The translations under genes and the position numbers were made by a program. The notes beneath the pieces were generated by a model, which saw nothing but the letters and a program-made list of their open reading frames with translations, searched no databases and was not told where the DNA came from. Shown here in pieces: positions 1-6,912 of a stretch of 12,951 nucleotides of DNA (position 1 is its first letter; the number at the start of each line of letters is the position of its first letter). The stretch covers positions 1-12,951 of the forward strand of contig WQXR01000033.1 of assembly GCA_009784745.1 (NCBI GenBank), in the 5' to 3' direction. The stretch comes from Methanomassiliicoccaceae archaeon. Its GTDB lineage: Archaea > Thermoplasmatota > Thermoplasmata > Methanomassiliicoccales > Methanomethylophilaceae.

Positions 1-1451
1 AGAACGAACAGGACAATAGGCATTATTCAAAACTGGCATTGTTACCGATGCTTGAACCGTCAACTCCTGCGGAAGCCAAGGAGATGATAAAGGAAGCATT
101 CGACATCTCTGAAAAATTAACGTTACCTGTACTGTTCAGGACCACGACGAGAGTGAATCACGCAAGAGGCATCGTACCGATAGGTGATATCAAAGACGTT
201 GCAAGAAGATCGGAATTCAAAAGGGACATCAAAAGATTTGTGAACATTCCGTCGAACGCAAGAACGAACAGGATAAGACTGCTGGAACTGAATAAGAAAG
301 CATTGGAATTATCCGAGGATTCGGATCTTAATTTCATTGACGGTGCCGGAAAGACAGGAATAATAACATCAGGCGTTCCGTACACATACGCGAAAGAATG
401 TTTGAAGGATGTATCGATACTAAAACTCGGATTCACTAATCCGTTACCGGAGAAGAAGATAGCGGATTTCATGAAAGGAAAGGAAAAGGTGATCGTTATC
501 GAAGAACTGGAGCCGTTCTTGGAGGATCAGATACACCGTATCGCGAACGAAAATAACATAAGGATAAAGATACACGGAAAAAGAACAGGCGATCTTCCCA
601 CAGCGTTCGAATATTCGCCGGATGTGATGCTGTCGCTCCGTAATTTAGTTAACGTCGCGGATAAGAAAGAAGCACTCCCCAAGCCGGAGATAGCGCTTCC
701 GCCGCGTCCGCCCACACTTTGCGCCGGATGTCCGCACCGCGGAATGTTCCACGCGGTCAGAAAGGCGGTCGGTAAAAAACCGGTTGTATACAGTTCCGAC
801 ATCGGTTGTTATTCGCTGGGAGCGCAGCCGCCGTTCATGATGGCCGACATGATATTATGCATGGGCGGAGGGATCGGTGCGGCAGGAGGTTTCTGTGAAG
901 TGACGGATCAGAAGGTGATCGCATTTGCAGGCGATTCAACATTCTTCCACGGAGGGATAACTCCGTTAGTATCAGCGTTATTCAACGGCCACAAATTTGT
1001 GACGGTCATACTGGATAACCGCGCAACGGCGATGACCGGTCATCAGCCTCATCCGGGTACCGGACGCAACCACGGCGATCGTACCACAGAACCGATAGAC
1101 ATTGGATCATTGGTAAAAGGATTGGGTGTGAAGCACGTTGTTACGGTGGATCCGTACAATGTACAGGCGGCAGTTGACGTTATGAACGATGCGATAGCAT
1201 ACGACGGCCTTTCCGTAGTAATAGCGAAGCGTGCGTGTCCGTTAGAATTGAAAAGAAAGAAATTGCTTCCGTCGAAAACATGCGAGATAGATCAGGATGC
1301 ATGCAGAAAGTGTTCGATATGCATATCATCGATAGCATGTCCCGCTCTGATGAAAAAGGATGGTATTGTATCAATAGATAAGACACAATGCATCGGGTGC
1401 ATGATGTGCGGAAATGTCTGTCCGGCAAGCGCGATAAAGGTGATACAATGA
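1..1451 (+). CDS. iorA: Indolepyruvate:ferredoxin oxidoreductase, alpha subunit (5'-truncated by window edge)
   Basis: This subunit oxidatively decarboxylates aryl pyruvates such as indolepyruvate to aryl-CoA and passes electrons to ferredoxin, in the cytoplasm with IorB. The frame is open to the window edge (first complete codon at base 3) and begins in the conserved stretch NEQDNRHYSK before LPMLEPSTPAEAK, so the true start lies upstream and probably 100-150 N-terminal residues are missing. Visible signatures are CAGCPHRGMF near 720-750, the thiamine diphosphate region GDSTFFHGG near 930-955 followed by LDNRATAMTGHQPHPGTGRN, and a C-terminal ferredoxin domain with two 4Fe-4S motifs: CRKCSIC with a later CP, then CIGCMMCGNVCP. 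Its TGA stop overlaps the iorB start (ATGA), which indicates translational coupling. In peptide-fermenting archaea the enzyme degrades aromatic amino acids. In methanogens it is often thought to run towards synthesis from aryl acids, but direction cannot be read from sequence. Confidence 0.95.
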   Translation, partial: NEQDNRHYSKLALLPMLEPSTPAEAKEMIKEAFDISEKLTLPVLFRTTTRVNHARGIVPIGDIKDVARRSEFKRDIKRFVNIPSNARTNRIRLLELNKKALELSEDSDLNFIDGAGKTGIITSGVPYTYAKECLKDVSILKLGFTNPLPEKKIADFMKGKEKVIVIEELEPFLEDQIHRIANENNIRIKIHGKRTGDLPTAFEYSPDVMLSLRNLVNVADKKEALPKPEIALPPRPPTLCAGCPHRGMFHAVRKAVGKKPVVYSSDIGCYSLGAQPPFMMADMILCMGGGIGAAGGFCEVTDQKVIAFAGDSTFFHGGITPLVSALFNGHKFVTVILDNRATAMTGHQPHPGTGRNHGDRTTEPIDIGSLVKGLGVKHVVTVDPYNVQAAVDVMNDAIAYDGLSVVIAKRACPLELKRKKLLPSKTCEIDQDACRKCSICISSIACPALMKKDGIVSIDKTQCIGCMMCGNVCPASAIKVIQ

Positions 1452-2038
1452 GATACGTCATCCAGATAGTCGGTGTCGGAGGGCAGGGCGTTCTCTTGGC
1501 GTCCATGGTGTTGGGGAACGCGGCGATGAATTCTTCTCATAATGTAGCGATGAGCGAGGTGCACGGAATGGCGCAGAGAGGAGGAAGTGTGATATCGACG
1601 CTCCGTATCGGCGATGATGTGATAAGCCCGTTAGCATACGAAGGCGAAGCGGATATGATATTAGGATTCGAACCTGCGGAAACGTGCAGGAACATAACAT
1701 CCGGTAATAAGAGAACAGTTGTAGTGATGAATATGGACCCCCTCTATCCGTCAACGGTGACGGCAGGTCTCGCTCAATACCCGGAAATAAGCGATATCGT
1801 TGCGGCAGTCTCGAAGGTAACAGATAAATTGATAACGATCGAAGCAACATCCATCGCCGAAAAGGCAGGGAAAGCGGTTGCCGCGAATGCTGTGATGATA
1901 GGTGCCGCAGCCGCCGCAGAGGGTTTCCCGATATCCAAGGATGAAGTGAGAAGATCGCTTTTGGATCTGGTGCCGGAGAAGTTCAGGGAACTGAATGAAA
2001 AAGCATTTGACATGGGTTACAAAGCGGTAAAAAAGTAA
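1448..2038 (+). CDS. iorB: Indolepyruvate:ferredoxin oxidoreductase, beta subunit
   Basis: This is the gamma-type subunit of the 2-oxoacid:acceptor oxidoreductase family, partner of IorA. The 196-residue protein opens with MRYVIQIVGVGGQGVLLAS, the GxGGQG motif typical of the family, followed by SEVHGMAQRGGSVISTLRIG, a strongly conserved IorB signature, and ends in a helical region. Length matches the usual 190-200 residues. I place the start at ATG 1448 because the Shine-Dalgarno-like AAGGTGA at 1437-1443 sits just upstream inside iorA, the ATG overlaps the iorA TGA, and the protein then begins at the conserved strand. An in-frame ATG at 1388 would add 20 residues that overlap the IorA ferredoxin domain and look like shadow coding. 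A terminator-like hairpin follows the gene, so iorAB appears to end its transcription unit here. Confidence 0.94.
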   Translation: MRYVIQIVGVGGQGVLLASMVLGNAAMNSSHNVAMSEVHGMAQRGGSVISTLRIGDDVISPLAYEGEADMILGFEPAETCRNITSGNKRTVVVMNMDPLYPSTVTAGLAQYPEISDIVAAVSKVTDKLITIEATSIAEKAGKAVAANAVMIGAAAAAEGFPISKDEVRRSLLDLVPEKFRELNEKAFDMGYKAVKK

Positions 2039-2049
2039 ACTTCAAACAT

Positions 2050-2080
2050 GGCGCAAAAGCGCCGAACAATTTTTATTTTT
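2050..2080 (+). terminator. Terminator of iorAB
   Basis: A perfect 5-bp stem GGCGC/GCGCC (2050-2054 with 2059-2063) closes an AAAA loop and is followed within ten bases by a T-rich run, ATTTTTATTTTT. It begins 11 bases after the iorB stop. T-tracts are the main termination signal in archaea. The hairpin may also stabilise the 3' end. Confidence 0.7.
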
Positions 2081-2141
2081 CAATACACTGGCAATGTTAA
2101 TTTTCATTGTAGGTTAATATGAAGTGACTCACGCTGAAAGA

Positions 2142-2180
2142 GGAAAATAAAAAAAAAGGTAAAGGGTTTGTTAAGACCCT
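2142..2180 (-). terminator. Terminator of mtaCB
   Basis: Read on the minus strand, the mtaB stop codon runs into a 5-bp stem AGGGT/ACCCT (2176-2180 with 2163-2167, 8-base loop), then a run of nine T (2149-2157) within TTTTTTTTTATTTTCC. It is the obvious end of the mtaCB transcript and faces the iorAB terminator across a short convergent gap. The rest of 2081-2141 holds nothing I recognise. Confidence 0.72.
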
Positions 2181-3580
2181 CAGAGATCGTAGTTCTTCGG
2201 GTTGAATGCGGGAACATCCTTGTACTGCTTGAGGCAGTAGTCCACGAACTTGCTCTCCTCGTCCGGCAGTTTCTCCAGCGTCTTGATGATGTTGTCGAGA
2301 ACGTCCTTCTGTTTTGCGGTGAGCATGATCTCTTTCTTCTTGTTGCCGTCCCTGATGATCTTCGCACCTGTAAGGCCGGCTGCCTTTGCTCTGCGGTAAA
2401 GGTCCTTTCCTTCTGCGACGATCGCTTCTCCGATCTTGTACGCGTTGTCGTATGCGAGCACATATCCTTCCGGTCCTCTTGCACGGTCGGAGAACATGTA
2501 CAGGTCTCTCAGCGTTTTCTCTTTTCCGAATGCGATCGCGGTGTTCATCAGCGAAACTTCGTAACCGAGTGAGCCTAACCAGCACTGAACGGACGAACCG
2601 CCGAATTCTGAGTGGTACTCTACAGATTCGTTGGACCATACGTCGCATATCTGGGCCATCAGGTTACCCTGAAGATCGGCATGTGCGCACTGACAGTTCT
2701 TTCCTTCCTGCGCGTTCGGTTTTCCTGCAATTGTTTTGCAGATAGGTCCTTCGTAACCGCAGTCCTTGTCAGGTCCAGTTGCGCCGGCCTCCCATGCCAC
2801 CAGGGTCCTCGCTGCTGCGAAACATCTTGTGACTGCCGAGAACGTTCTCTGAACATCGTTATCAAGATATCCGCCTGCCATGAACATCGACGTGTTGGCA
2901 CCGGAACAGTTGGTGTCTCCTCCGGGAACTACCTTGTTCTTCTTGCATATGTCGACGAACTGAGGCCATACCCAACTCATATCCAGTGAGCCGAGGTAAC
3001 CGATACCGAACAGACATGCTGTTATGTCACCGACCTGAACACCATAGTCCAGAAGTTCTTTTCCTCCCATTGTTTCACATGAAAGGACGTGTGCACCGTT
3101 CTCCGCTGCGATCTCCGCTGAGATGATAAGTCTCTCCGGATAGGAGCGCTCTTTGTCCATCTTCGGCCTCAATCCCTGATCCGCTTCTCTTTGGTCAGGT
3201 ATCGTGTGCCTGATAGCAAGGTTGATGCCGTATTTGTCGTGCATCTTTTCCAGTAACGCGGTTTGACCTGAAACGATGGACTCGGCCATCTTCGAGTTGG
3301 TACCCATCTGCGATATCCATTCCGTCTCCAACTGGAGGTCAGGGAATCCTAACGTGACCGCGCGGTTGACCGCATCCTGTGAGATGTAATCAACATACTC
3401 CTTTGTGATGAGCGCTATGTCCTTCTCTTTTCCCGGCCTCGGGGCGTAGTTCAGTTCAGGTATGACGCGTCCCGCACCTACCTTTATTCCGAAACCGTAT
3501 GACACCGGGTGTTTCGCTGTTCCGAACACTATGTCATCGGCCTTGTCGTATGCCATTTTCGTGTATCTTGTTATGGCCAT
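2180..3580 (-). CDS. mtaB: Methanol:corrinoid methyltransferase MtaB
   Basis: MtaB is the zinc enzyme that activates methanol and transfers its methyl group to the Co(I) corrinoid of MtaC, the first step of methanol-driven methanogenesis. The 466-residue protein matches the family length (about 460). Known Methanosarcina zinc ligands are Glu164, Cys220 and Cys269. The matching residues here are Glu169 (in HVLSCETMGGKE), Cys225 (GGDTNCSGANTSM) and Cys274 (DKDCGYEGPI), each shifted by five, so the site looks intact. The start at ATG 3580 gives MAITRYTKMAYDKADDIVFG, which aligns with known MtaB N-termini and has GAGAGGTG six bases upstream. An ATG three codons earlier overlaps the mtaC stop and is less likely. 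One base separates it from mtaC. There is no in-frame TAG, as expected, because MtaB is not a pyrrolysine protein. The partner MtaA is not in this window. Confidence 0.97.
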   Translation of the reverse strand: MAITRYTKMAYDKADDIVFGTAKHPVSYGFGIKVGAGRVIPELNYAPRPGKEKDIALITKEYVDYISQDAVNRAVTLGFPDLQLETEWISQMGTNSKMAESIVSGQTALLEKMHDKYGINLAIRHTIPDQREADQGLRPKMDKERSYPERLIISAEIAAENGAHVLSCETMGGKELLDYGVQVGDITACLFGIGYLGSLDMSWVWPQFVDICKKNKVVPGGDTNCSGANTSMFMAGGYLDNDVQRTFSAVTRCFAAARTLVAWEAGATGPDKDCGYEGPICKTIAGKPNAQEGKNCQCAHADLQGNLMAQICDVWSNESVEYHSEFGGSSVQCWLGSLGYEVSLMNTAIAFGKEKTLRDLYMFSDRARGPEGYVLAYDNAYKIGEAIVAEGKDLYRRAKAAGLTGAKIIRDGNKKKEIMLTAKQKDVLDNIIKTLEKLPDEESKFVDYCLKQYKDVPAFNPKNYDL

Positions 3581-3581
3581 T

Positions 3582-4364
3582 TTACACACCTCTCACAATG
3601 TTATCCCATTCCGCCTGAACTTTCTTCCAGTCGTATCCTGCGACTATCTTGTCAGCGATCGGCGGTGTCTGCGGAGCCTTCTCCGAGTATATTCCGAGTT
3701 CGAATGCTTCCGAGAACTCTCTGTTCACTGCGCCTCCGGCGGACATGAACGGTATCTTTATTCCTTTCGCGACCATCTTTGCCGCGATCGCAGGGAATGC
3801 AGACATCGTTGTCGTCATGAGTGCTGTTCCGGTCACAAGGAACGGTTTTTCCTTTACCACTGCTGCGACGACGTCGTCTACAAGTACGTCCCTTCCAAGG
3901 TCGATAACAGTGAATCCGGCCGCTCTCATCATGACCGCTGCGATGTTCTTTCCTATGTCGTGCGGGTCACCCTCTGCGACGTGCATGACAGCCACACCCT
4001 TCGTTTTCCTTGCGCCGCCCAGTTGTTTCTCCGCTACGGCGATACCTATCTCCATGGTCTTGGCCGCCAGCATGATCTCCGGCAGGTAGTATATGTGATC
4101 CGCATACAATTTGCTGACCACTTCCATTCCTGCGACAAGTCCCTCGTTGATTATTTCAAGGGGTTTCTTTGATTTCAGCGCTTCGGTCACCGTCTTTCCG
4201 ATGTCCTTGAACCTCATGTAGAGGACGTCCTCTGCACAGTTCTTAAAGACAGCGTCTTTCGGCAACATCTTTTTCGCTATGGATTCCGGGGTGTTCTGGT
4301 TCTCAGCCTCTATATCATAGCGTTTGAGAATGAATCCGAAATCCACACCTTTTTTGCTCAACAT
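3582..4364 (-). CDS. mtaC: Methanol corrinoid protein MtaC
   Basis: MtaC carries the corrinoid that takes the methyl group from MtaB and hands it to MtaA for coenzyme M methylation. The 260-residue protein has the expected two parts: an N-terminal helical domain (about 1-110) and a Rossmann-like cobalamin domain with EGDPHDIGKN, where His135 is the predicted lower cobalt ligand (His136 in Methanosarcina barkeri MtaC). Then follow DLGRDV, GTALMTTTM and a glycine-rich GGAVN near the corrinoid tail. I chose ATG 4364 over longer in-frame starts because GGGAGG (4373-4378) lies eight bases upstream, the length equals known MtaC (258), and MLSKKGVDFGFILKRYDIE aligns with known N-termini. The upstream 53 codons of open frame would translate the promoter and leader. 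It is the first gene of the mtaCB operon. Confidence 0.96.
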   Translation of the reverse strand: MLSKKGVDFGFILKRYDIEAENQNTPESIAKKMLPKDAVFKNCAEDVLYMRFKDIGKTVTEALKSKKPLEIINEGLVAGMEVVSKLYADHIYYLPEIMLAAKTMEIGIAVAEKQLGGARKTKGVAVMHVAEGDPHDIGKNIAAVMMRAAGFTVIDLGRDVLVDDVVAAVVKEKPFLVTGTALMTTTMSAFPAIAAKMVAKGIKIPFMSAGGAVNREFSEAFELGIYSEKAPQTPPIADKIVAGYDWKKVQAEWDNIVRGV

Positions 4365-4383
4365 ATTCTTTGCCTCCCGGACA

Positions 4384-4397
4384 TTCGGCATGCCGAA
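4384..4397 (-). promoter_or_regulatory. 14-base perfect palindrome in the mtaC leader
   Basis: TTCGGCATGCCGAA is a perfect inverted repeat without a loop. It lies about 20 bases before the mtaC ATG, immediately upstream of the ribosome binding site at 4373-4378. It could be a protein operator or part of an RNA fold controlling translation. No factor can be named from sequence. Confidence 0.45.
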
Positions 4398-4490
4398 CAT
4401 CCGCAAGGTAACTATTTTTTGGATGGTATTAAAACGCCTTATAAGGATGGATGATATATCCACAAAAGACAGCAAACACAAAAGGCCGTC

Positions 4491-4502
4491 TTTATATATA
4501 AG
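4491..4502 (-). promoter_or_regulatory. Probable TATA box of mtaCB
   Basis: Minus-strand TTATATATAAA is the strongest TATA-like element upstream of mtaC. Transcription would start near 4470, leaving a leader of about 105 bases. Methanosarcina mta operons also have long leaders. A second AT palindrome CCTTATAAGG at 4437-4446 could act as a closer promoter or as an operator. Confidence 0.55.
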
Positions 4503-4667
4503 CCTGCCTTTTTTTATAACCAAAGCGGTGAGTATTTAAACGCCGATTAGCATTTTTACCGCAAGTAAGTATCCTTCAATAAACCAAAGGCATTTATATG
4601 GGATAGTTGTTAACGATTGCATAATCTATTCTTAACGTTGATAAGTCTCTGCTCTGTCTTTCAGAGT

Positions 4668-4677
4668 AAATATATAC
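4668..4677 (+). promoter_or_regulatory. Probable TATA box of the CobW-like gene
   Basis: AAATATATAC lies about 28 bases before ATG 4701, so transcription would begin at or next to the start codon. The lack of a Shine-Dalgarno sequence before 4701 fits a leaderless message. The farther TATA-like element at 4591-4601 would instead give an 80-base leader. Confidence 0.5.
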
Positions 4678-4700
4678 TATCCATTCTGTAGAAAGAAATA

Positions 4701-5294
4701 ATGTTCACATGTATAATAGGCGGTTTCCTCGGAACGGGAAAGACAACGTTGCTTATGAAGATCGCAGGCAGATGCAGACTCTCAGGTGTTAAAGTTGCGA
4801 TCTTAGTGAATGAGATGGGCGAAGTGGGAATAGACGGGGCAACCATCAAAGCGGAAGGTTATGATGCAGTGGAACTTCCGGACGGATGTATATGCTGTTC
4901 TTTGTCGGGGACATTGCAGAACGCATTGAAAAGCATCGAACGGGACATACATCCCGATATAATAATCATCGAACCGACGGGTTTGGCGCTGCCTCATAAA
5001 GTAAAGGAATTGGTACGCACATCGTTAATAGATTCCGACCGAACGTACATCGCAGGATTGGCGGATGCGGTAAGGTTTGATGATCTTATGGAAAAGAAGG
5101 GAGAATTCTTCAAAAGACAGTTGCATGCGTCCGATATAATACTGATAACAAAATCAGACATGTCCGATAAAGAAGATCTGAAAAGGATATCGGATTTGCT
5201 GAAGATGATGCATCCGGGAAGGGATGTGATATTCGTGTCATCAGTAACAGGCGAAGGTATAGACGAAACCGCGAGGAGGATATTGAATGGGTGA
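4701..5294 (+). CDS. CobW/P47K-family GTPase, G domain only
   Basis: This is a metal-chaperone GTPase of the CobW/HypB/UreG (G3E) class. The 197 residues contain the Walker A loop GGFLGTGKTT (7-16), NEMGEVGIDG after strand 2, the metal-binding GCICC motif (Cys63, Cys65, Cys66) in ELPDGCICCSLSGTL, the Walker B/switch region IIIIEPTG and the guanine-recognition motif TKSD. CobW-family proteins usually run to about 300-350 residues with a C-terminal CobW_C domain. This one stops after the G domain, and the next gene overlaps it by eight bases. The divergent position next to mtaCB suggests delivery of zinc to MtaB, or of cobalt or corrinoid to MtaC. That role is inference, since CobW-family proteins serve many metals. 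HypB and UreG are less likely because of the CICC motif. Confidence 0.85.
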   Translation: MFTCIIGGFLGTGKTTLLMKIAGRCRLSGVKVAILVNEMGEVGIDGATIKAEGYDAVELPDGCICCSLSGTLQNALKSIERDIHPDIIIIEPTGLALPHKVKELVRTSLIDSDRTYIAGLADAVRFDDLMEKKGEFFKRQLHASDIILITKSDMSDKEDLKRISDLLKMMHPGRDVIFVSSVTGEGIDETARRILNG

Positions 5295-5664
5295 TCCGGA
5301 GACATCAGGCGGTACCGCTCACGGCCTTAATGCTTACGCGGGCTCAATGAACATCGACACATTGAATTCTCTGGACATGGTGATGACAGAGGTTGCTCAA
5401 TGGATAGAGAATTCGTCAGGATGCTTCTTGGGACATGTGAAGATGGCCGTTACGACATCATCGGGAACGATGACGCTGAACCTTACAGATCTGAGGACTG
5501 GCGTTGAGCATCATAACGTGATCACTAACGGCGAATACGCTGAAATAAGATTCATGGCCGCTGTTGTTGACGTTGACCATAACGAACTTGCGAAAAAGAT
5601 GAGATCCTCTCTATTATCAAATAATATCAAATTGAAGGATAAGAAGATAATAGAATTAGTATGA
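5287..5664 (+). CDS. Conserved-looking hypothetical protein coupled to the CobW-like GTPase
   Basis: I do not recognise this 125-residue protein. It starts at ATG 5287 inside the end of the GTPase gene, with a strong ribosome binding site GGAGG at 5275-5279 seven bases upstream, so the two are translationally coupled. It is soluble, without a signal peptide or membrane segment. A helix (about 24-42) is followed by alternating strands around CFLGHVKMAVTT and MTLNLTDL, then AEIRFMAAVVDVDHNELAKK and a C-terminal helix. The pattern of a GHxK strand, a second strand and a late xxVxDVDHNEL helix resembles the C-terminal domain found on some longer P47K/CobW-like proteins. It may therefore be the detached second domain of the GTPase. 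That reading is inference from pattern only. Confidence 0.75.
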   Translation: MGDPETSGGTAHGLNAYAGSMNIDTLNSLDMVMTEVAQWIENSSGCFLGHVKMAVTTSSGTMTLNLTDLRTGVEHHNVITNGEYAEIRFMAAVVDVDHNELAKKMRSSLLSNNIKLKDKKIIELV

Positions 5665-5731
5665 ACGAGATGAATGTGATCATATTGTCTCTTCCGAAGC
5701 CAATGTGCAGAAAGGAATATCAAAGAAAAGA

Positions 5732-6820
5732 TCAGACGACCTTGATCATACGTTCCCGAGCGTGTCTGAATATCACTTTTCTATACCCTTTTAATTCTTT
5801 ATCCAATTCAGGATCGCCGGTATCAACGTGAAGTTCCTTGAGATCATTGAGTTTTGTTATTGTTGCCACCAATACGATATTGTCGATGCCTATCTTTCTT
5901 ATGACCGCAGGAGTTATCTCTTTGTTCCCGCGCCCAAGGAAAAATCCCTGTTTTCCGATGATGCCTAAAATGAGAATTATTTTCTTATATCCGGATATAA
6001 GCGATAATAATTCTTTCTCATTCATATTCAGGCCTGCGGCCTTGCCGTCGAACACTGCGTCGATCCCCAGAAGAGTGTGACCGAGGCCAATGCGTTCCAT
6101 GATGCGGCATGCGGTACTCCCGGGGCCAATGATATACAACGTGTCGTTACGCATCTCCGATATCACGTATTCGGCGATCTCGTCAATTTCTTCCTCCTCG
6201 TTGCTTCCTTCATAAACGCCTTTGCATGACTGAACAAGGGAAGGAACGTAGGGAACTTTCATGAAACCGTATAATTTTGCCGATAGTACACCGTTCCGGT
6301 GATCATCTTCGTTTATATCCATGACATCACGTTCCGCTGTCTTCGCATAACCGGAAACGAATCCGTGTATGATGTTCGGGATGTCCTCAGGAGTTGACGC
6401 GAACACGGACGAATACATTTTGACACCGGCAGGAATGCCCAGAACGGGAACATCAGTTCCGACAGCGTCGAGAATATCCCTTGCTGTTCCGTCGCCGCCG
6501 CAGAACAGGATAAGGTCGCAATCTTTTTTCATTATCGTTGCTGCCGCTTTTGTATCTTCGCTTTTTGTATCATCATCTGATGATAACGATATGATGTCAT
6601 GAGCAATGTCCAGATAATTCAATACGCTGCTGCCTAAGTTCTTTGCCGTTGTGAACGATATATCATTTCGAACAAGAGCAAGAGCCCTTTTCGCCGCCAG
6701 ATGCGACGTTCTTACGGCACCCAATTCAATTGCCTTTTCGTATGCGTCGCCGTCTGTGCCTTTGAGACCGACGGAACCGCCCATGCCTGCAATGGGATTG
6801 ACTATCAGTCCGATCTTCAC
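5732..6820 (-). CDS. ATP-NAD kinase-like (AcoX-type) protein
   Basis: The 362-residue protein has the diacylglycerol/NAD kinase superfamily fold signatures: an N-terminal MKIGLIVNPIAGMGG, the nucleotide-binding FCGGDGTARD (GGDGT at 108-112) and GIPAGVKMYSSVFA (128-141). The long C-terminal half includes GPGSTACRIMERIGLGHTLLGIDAV. This matches the larger archaeal and bacterial ATP-NAD/AcoX kinase group rather than the shorter classical NadK, so the exact substrate is uncertain. It would act in the cytoplasm. The start is GTG 6820, which places the conserved strand at the N-terminus. No strong ribosome binding site is seen. It lies 92 bases downstream of the FtsZ-like gene on the same strand, with a hairpin between them, so it may be the last gene of that operon. 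It ends convergent to the gene at 5287. Confidence 0.85.
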   Translation of the reverse strand: MKIGLIVNPIAGMGGSVGLKGTDGDAYEKAIELGAVRTSHLAAKRALALVRNDISFTTAKNLGSSVLNYLDIAHDIISLSSDDDTKSEDTKAAATIMKKDCDLILFCGGDGTARDILDAVGTDVPVLGIPAGVKMYSSVFASTPEDIPNIIHGFVSGYAKTAERDVMDINEDDHRNGVLSAKLYGFMKVPYVPSLVQSCKGVYEGSNEEEEIDEIAEYVISEMRNDTLYIIGPGSTACRIMERIGLGHTLLGIDAVFDGKAAGLNMNEKELLSLISGYKKIILILGIIGKQGFFLGRGNKEITPAVIRKIGIDNIVLVATITKLNDLKELHVDTGDPELDKELKGYRKVIFRHARERMIKVV

Positions 6821-6868
6821 AAGACAGCATAGCAGAAAGAGTATCTAAAACTGATGAAGAGGATTGTT

Positions 6869-6889
6869 GGACGGGCAGGCAGCCCGTCC
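6869..6889 (-). repeat. GC-rich hairpin between the FtsZ-like and kinase genes
   Basis: GGACGGGC and GCCCGTCC form a perfect 8-bp stem around a 5-base loop (6877-6881). It sits 48 bases before the kinase GTG and 23 bases after the FtsZ-like stop. No T-tract follows on the minus strand, so a simple terminator is unlikely. The stem core resembles that of the hairpin at 7632-7652. Confidence 0.6.
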
Positions 6890-6912
6890 GTGGGGAGATA
6901 TCATCGTAATTG

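Larger units (their letters stand above)
4365..4700. other. 336-base divergent intergenic region between mtaC and the CobW-like gene
   Basis: This gap has no credible gene. It holds the mtaC ribosome binding site and palindrome (4373-4397), the AT palindrome CCTTATAAGG (4437-4446), the mtaC TATA box (4491-4502), a distant inverted repeat GCGGT (4525-4529) with ACCGC (4558-4562), and two plus-strand TATA-like elements, CATTTATATGG at 4591-4601 and AAATATATAC at 4668-4677. The density of symmetric elements fits a regulated divergent promoter, but none is assigned to a known factor. Confidence 0.6.

Noticed and set aside
1..273. Direct repeat AGAACGAACAGGA at 1-13 and 261-273
   Set aside because: The two copies lie in different codon frames of iorA and encode unrelated residues. 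A 13-base match inside coding sequence is most simply chance.
2097..2648. Minus-strand open frame of 183 codons overlapping the 3' end of mtaB
   Set aside because: It is an arginine-rich shift of the mtaB coding frame with no recognisable features. It is a shadow of a real gene.
2180..3580. Possible pyrrolysine read-through in the methyltransferase gene
   Set aside because: MtaB contains no in-frame TAG and is a complete zinc-type methanol methyltransferase. Pyrrolysine occurs in the methylamine enzymes, which are not in this window.
3462..4172. Long plus-strand open frame (236 codons) across the mtaB/mtaC junction
   Set aside because: It is antisense to two certain genes, has a composition rich in His, Arg, Cys and Ser without motifs, and no promoter or ribosome binding site of its own.
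4365..4523. N-terminal extension of MtaC by 53 residues from an upstream in-frame ATG
   Set aside because: It would translate the leader and TATA region. The start at 4364 has GGGAGG at proper spacing and matches known MtaC length and N-terminus.
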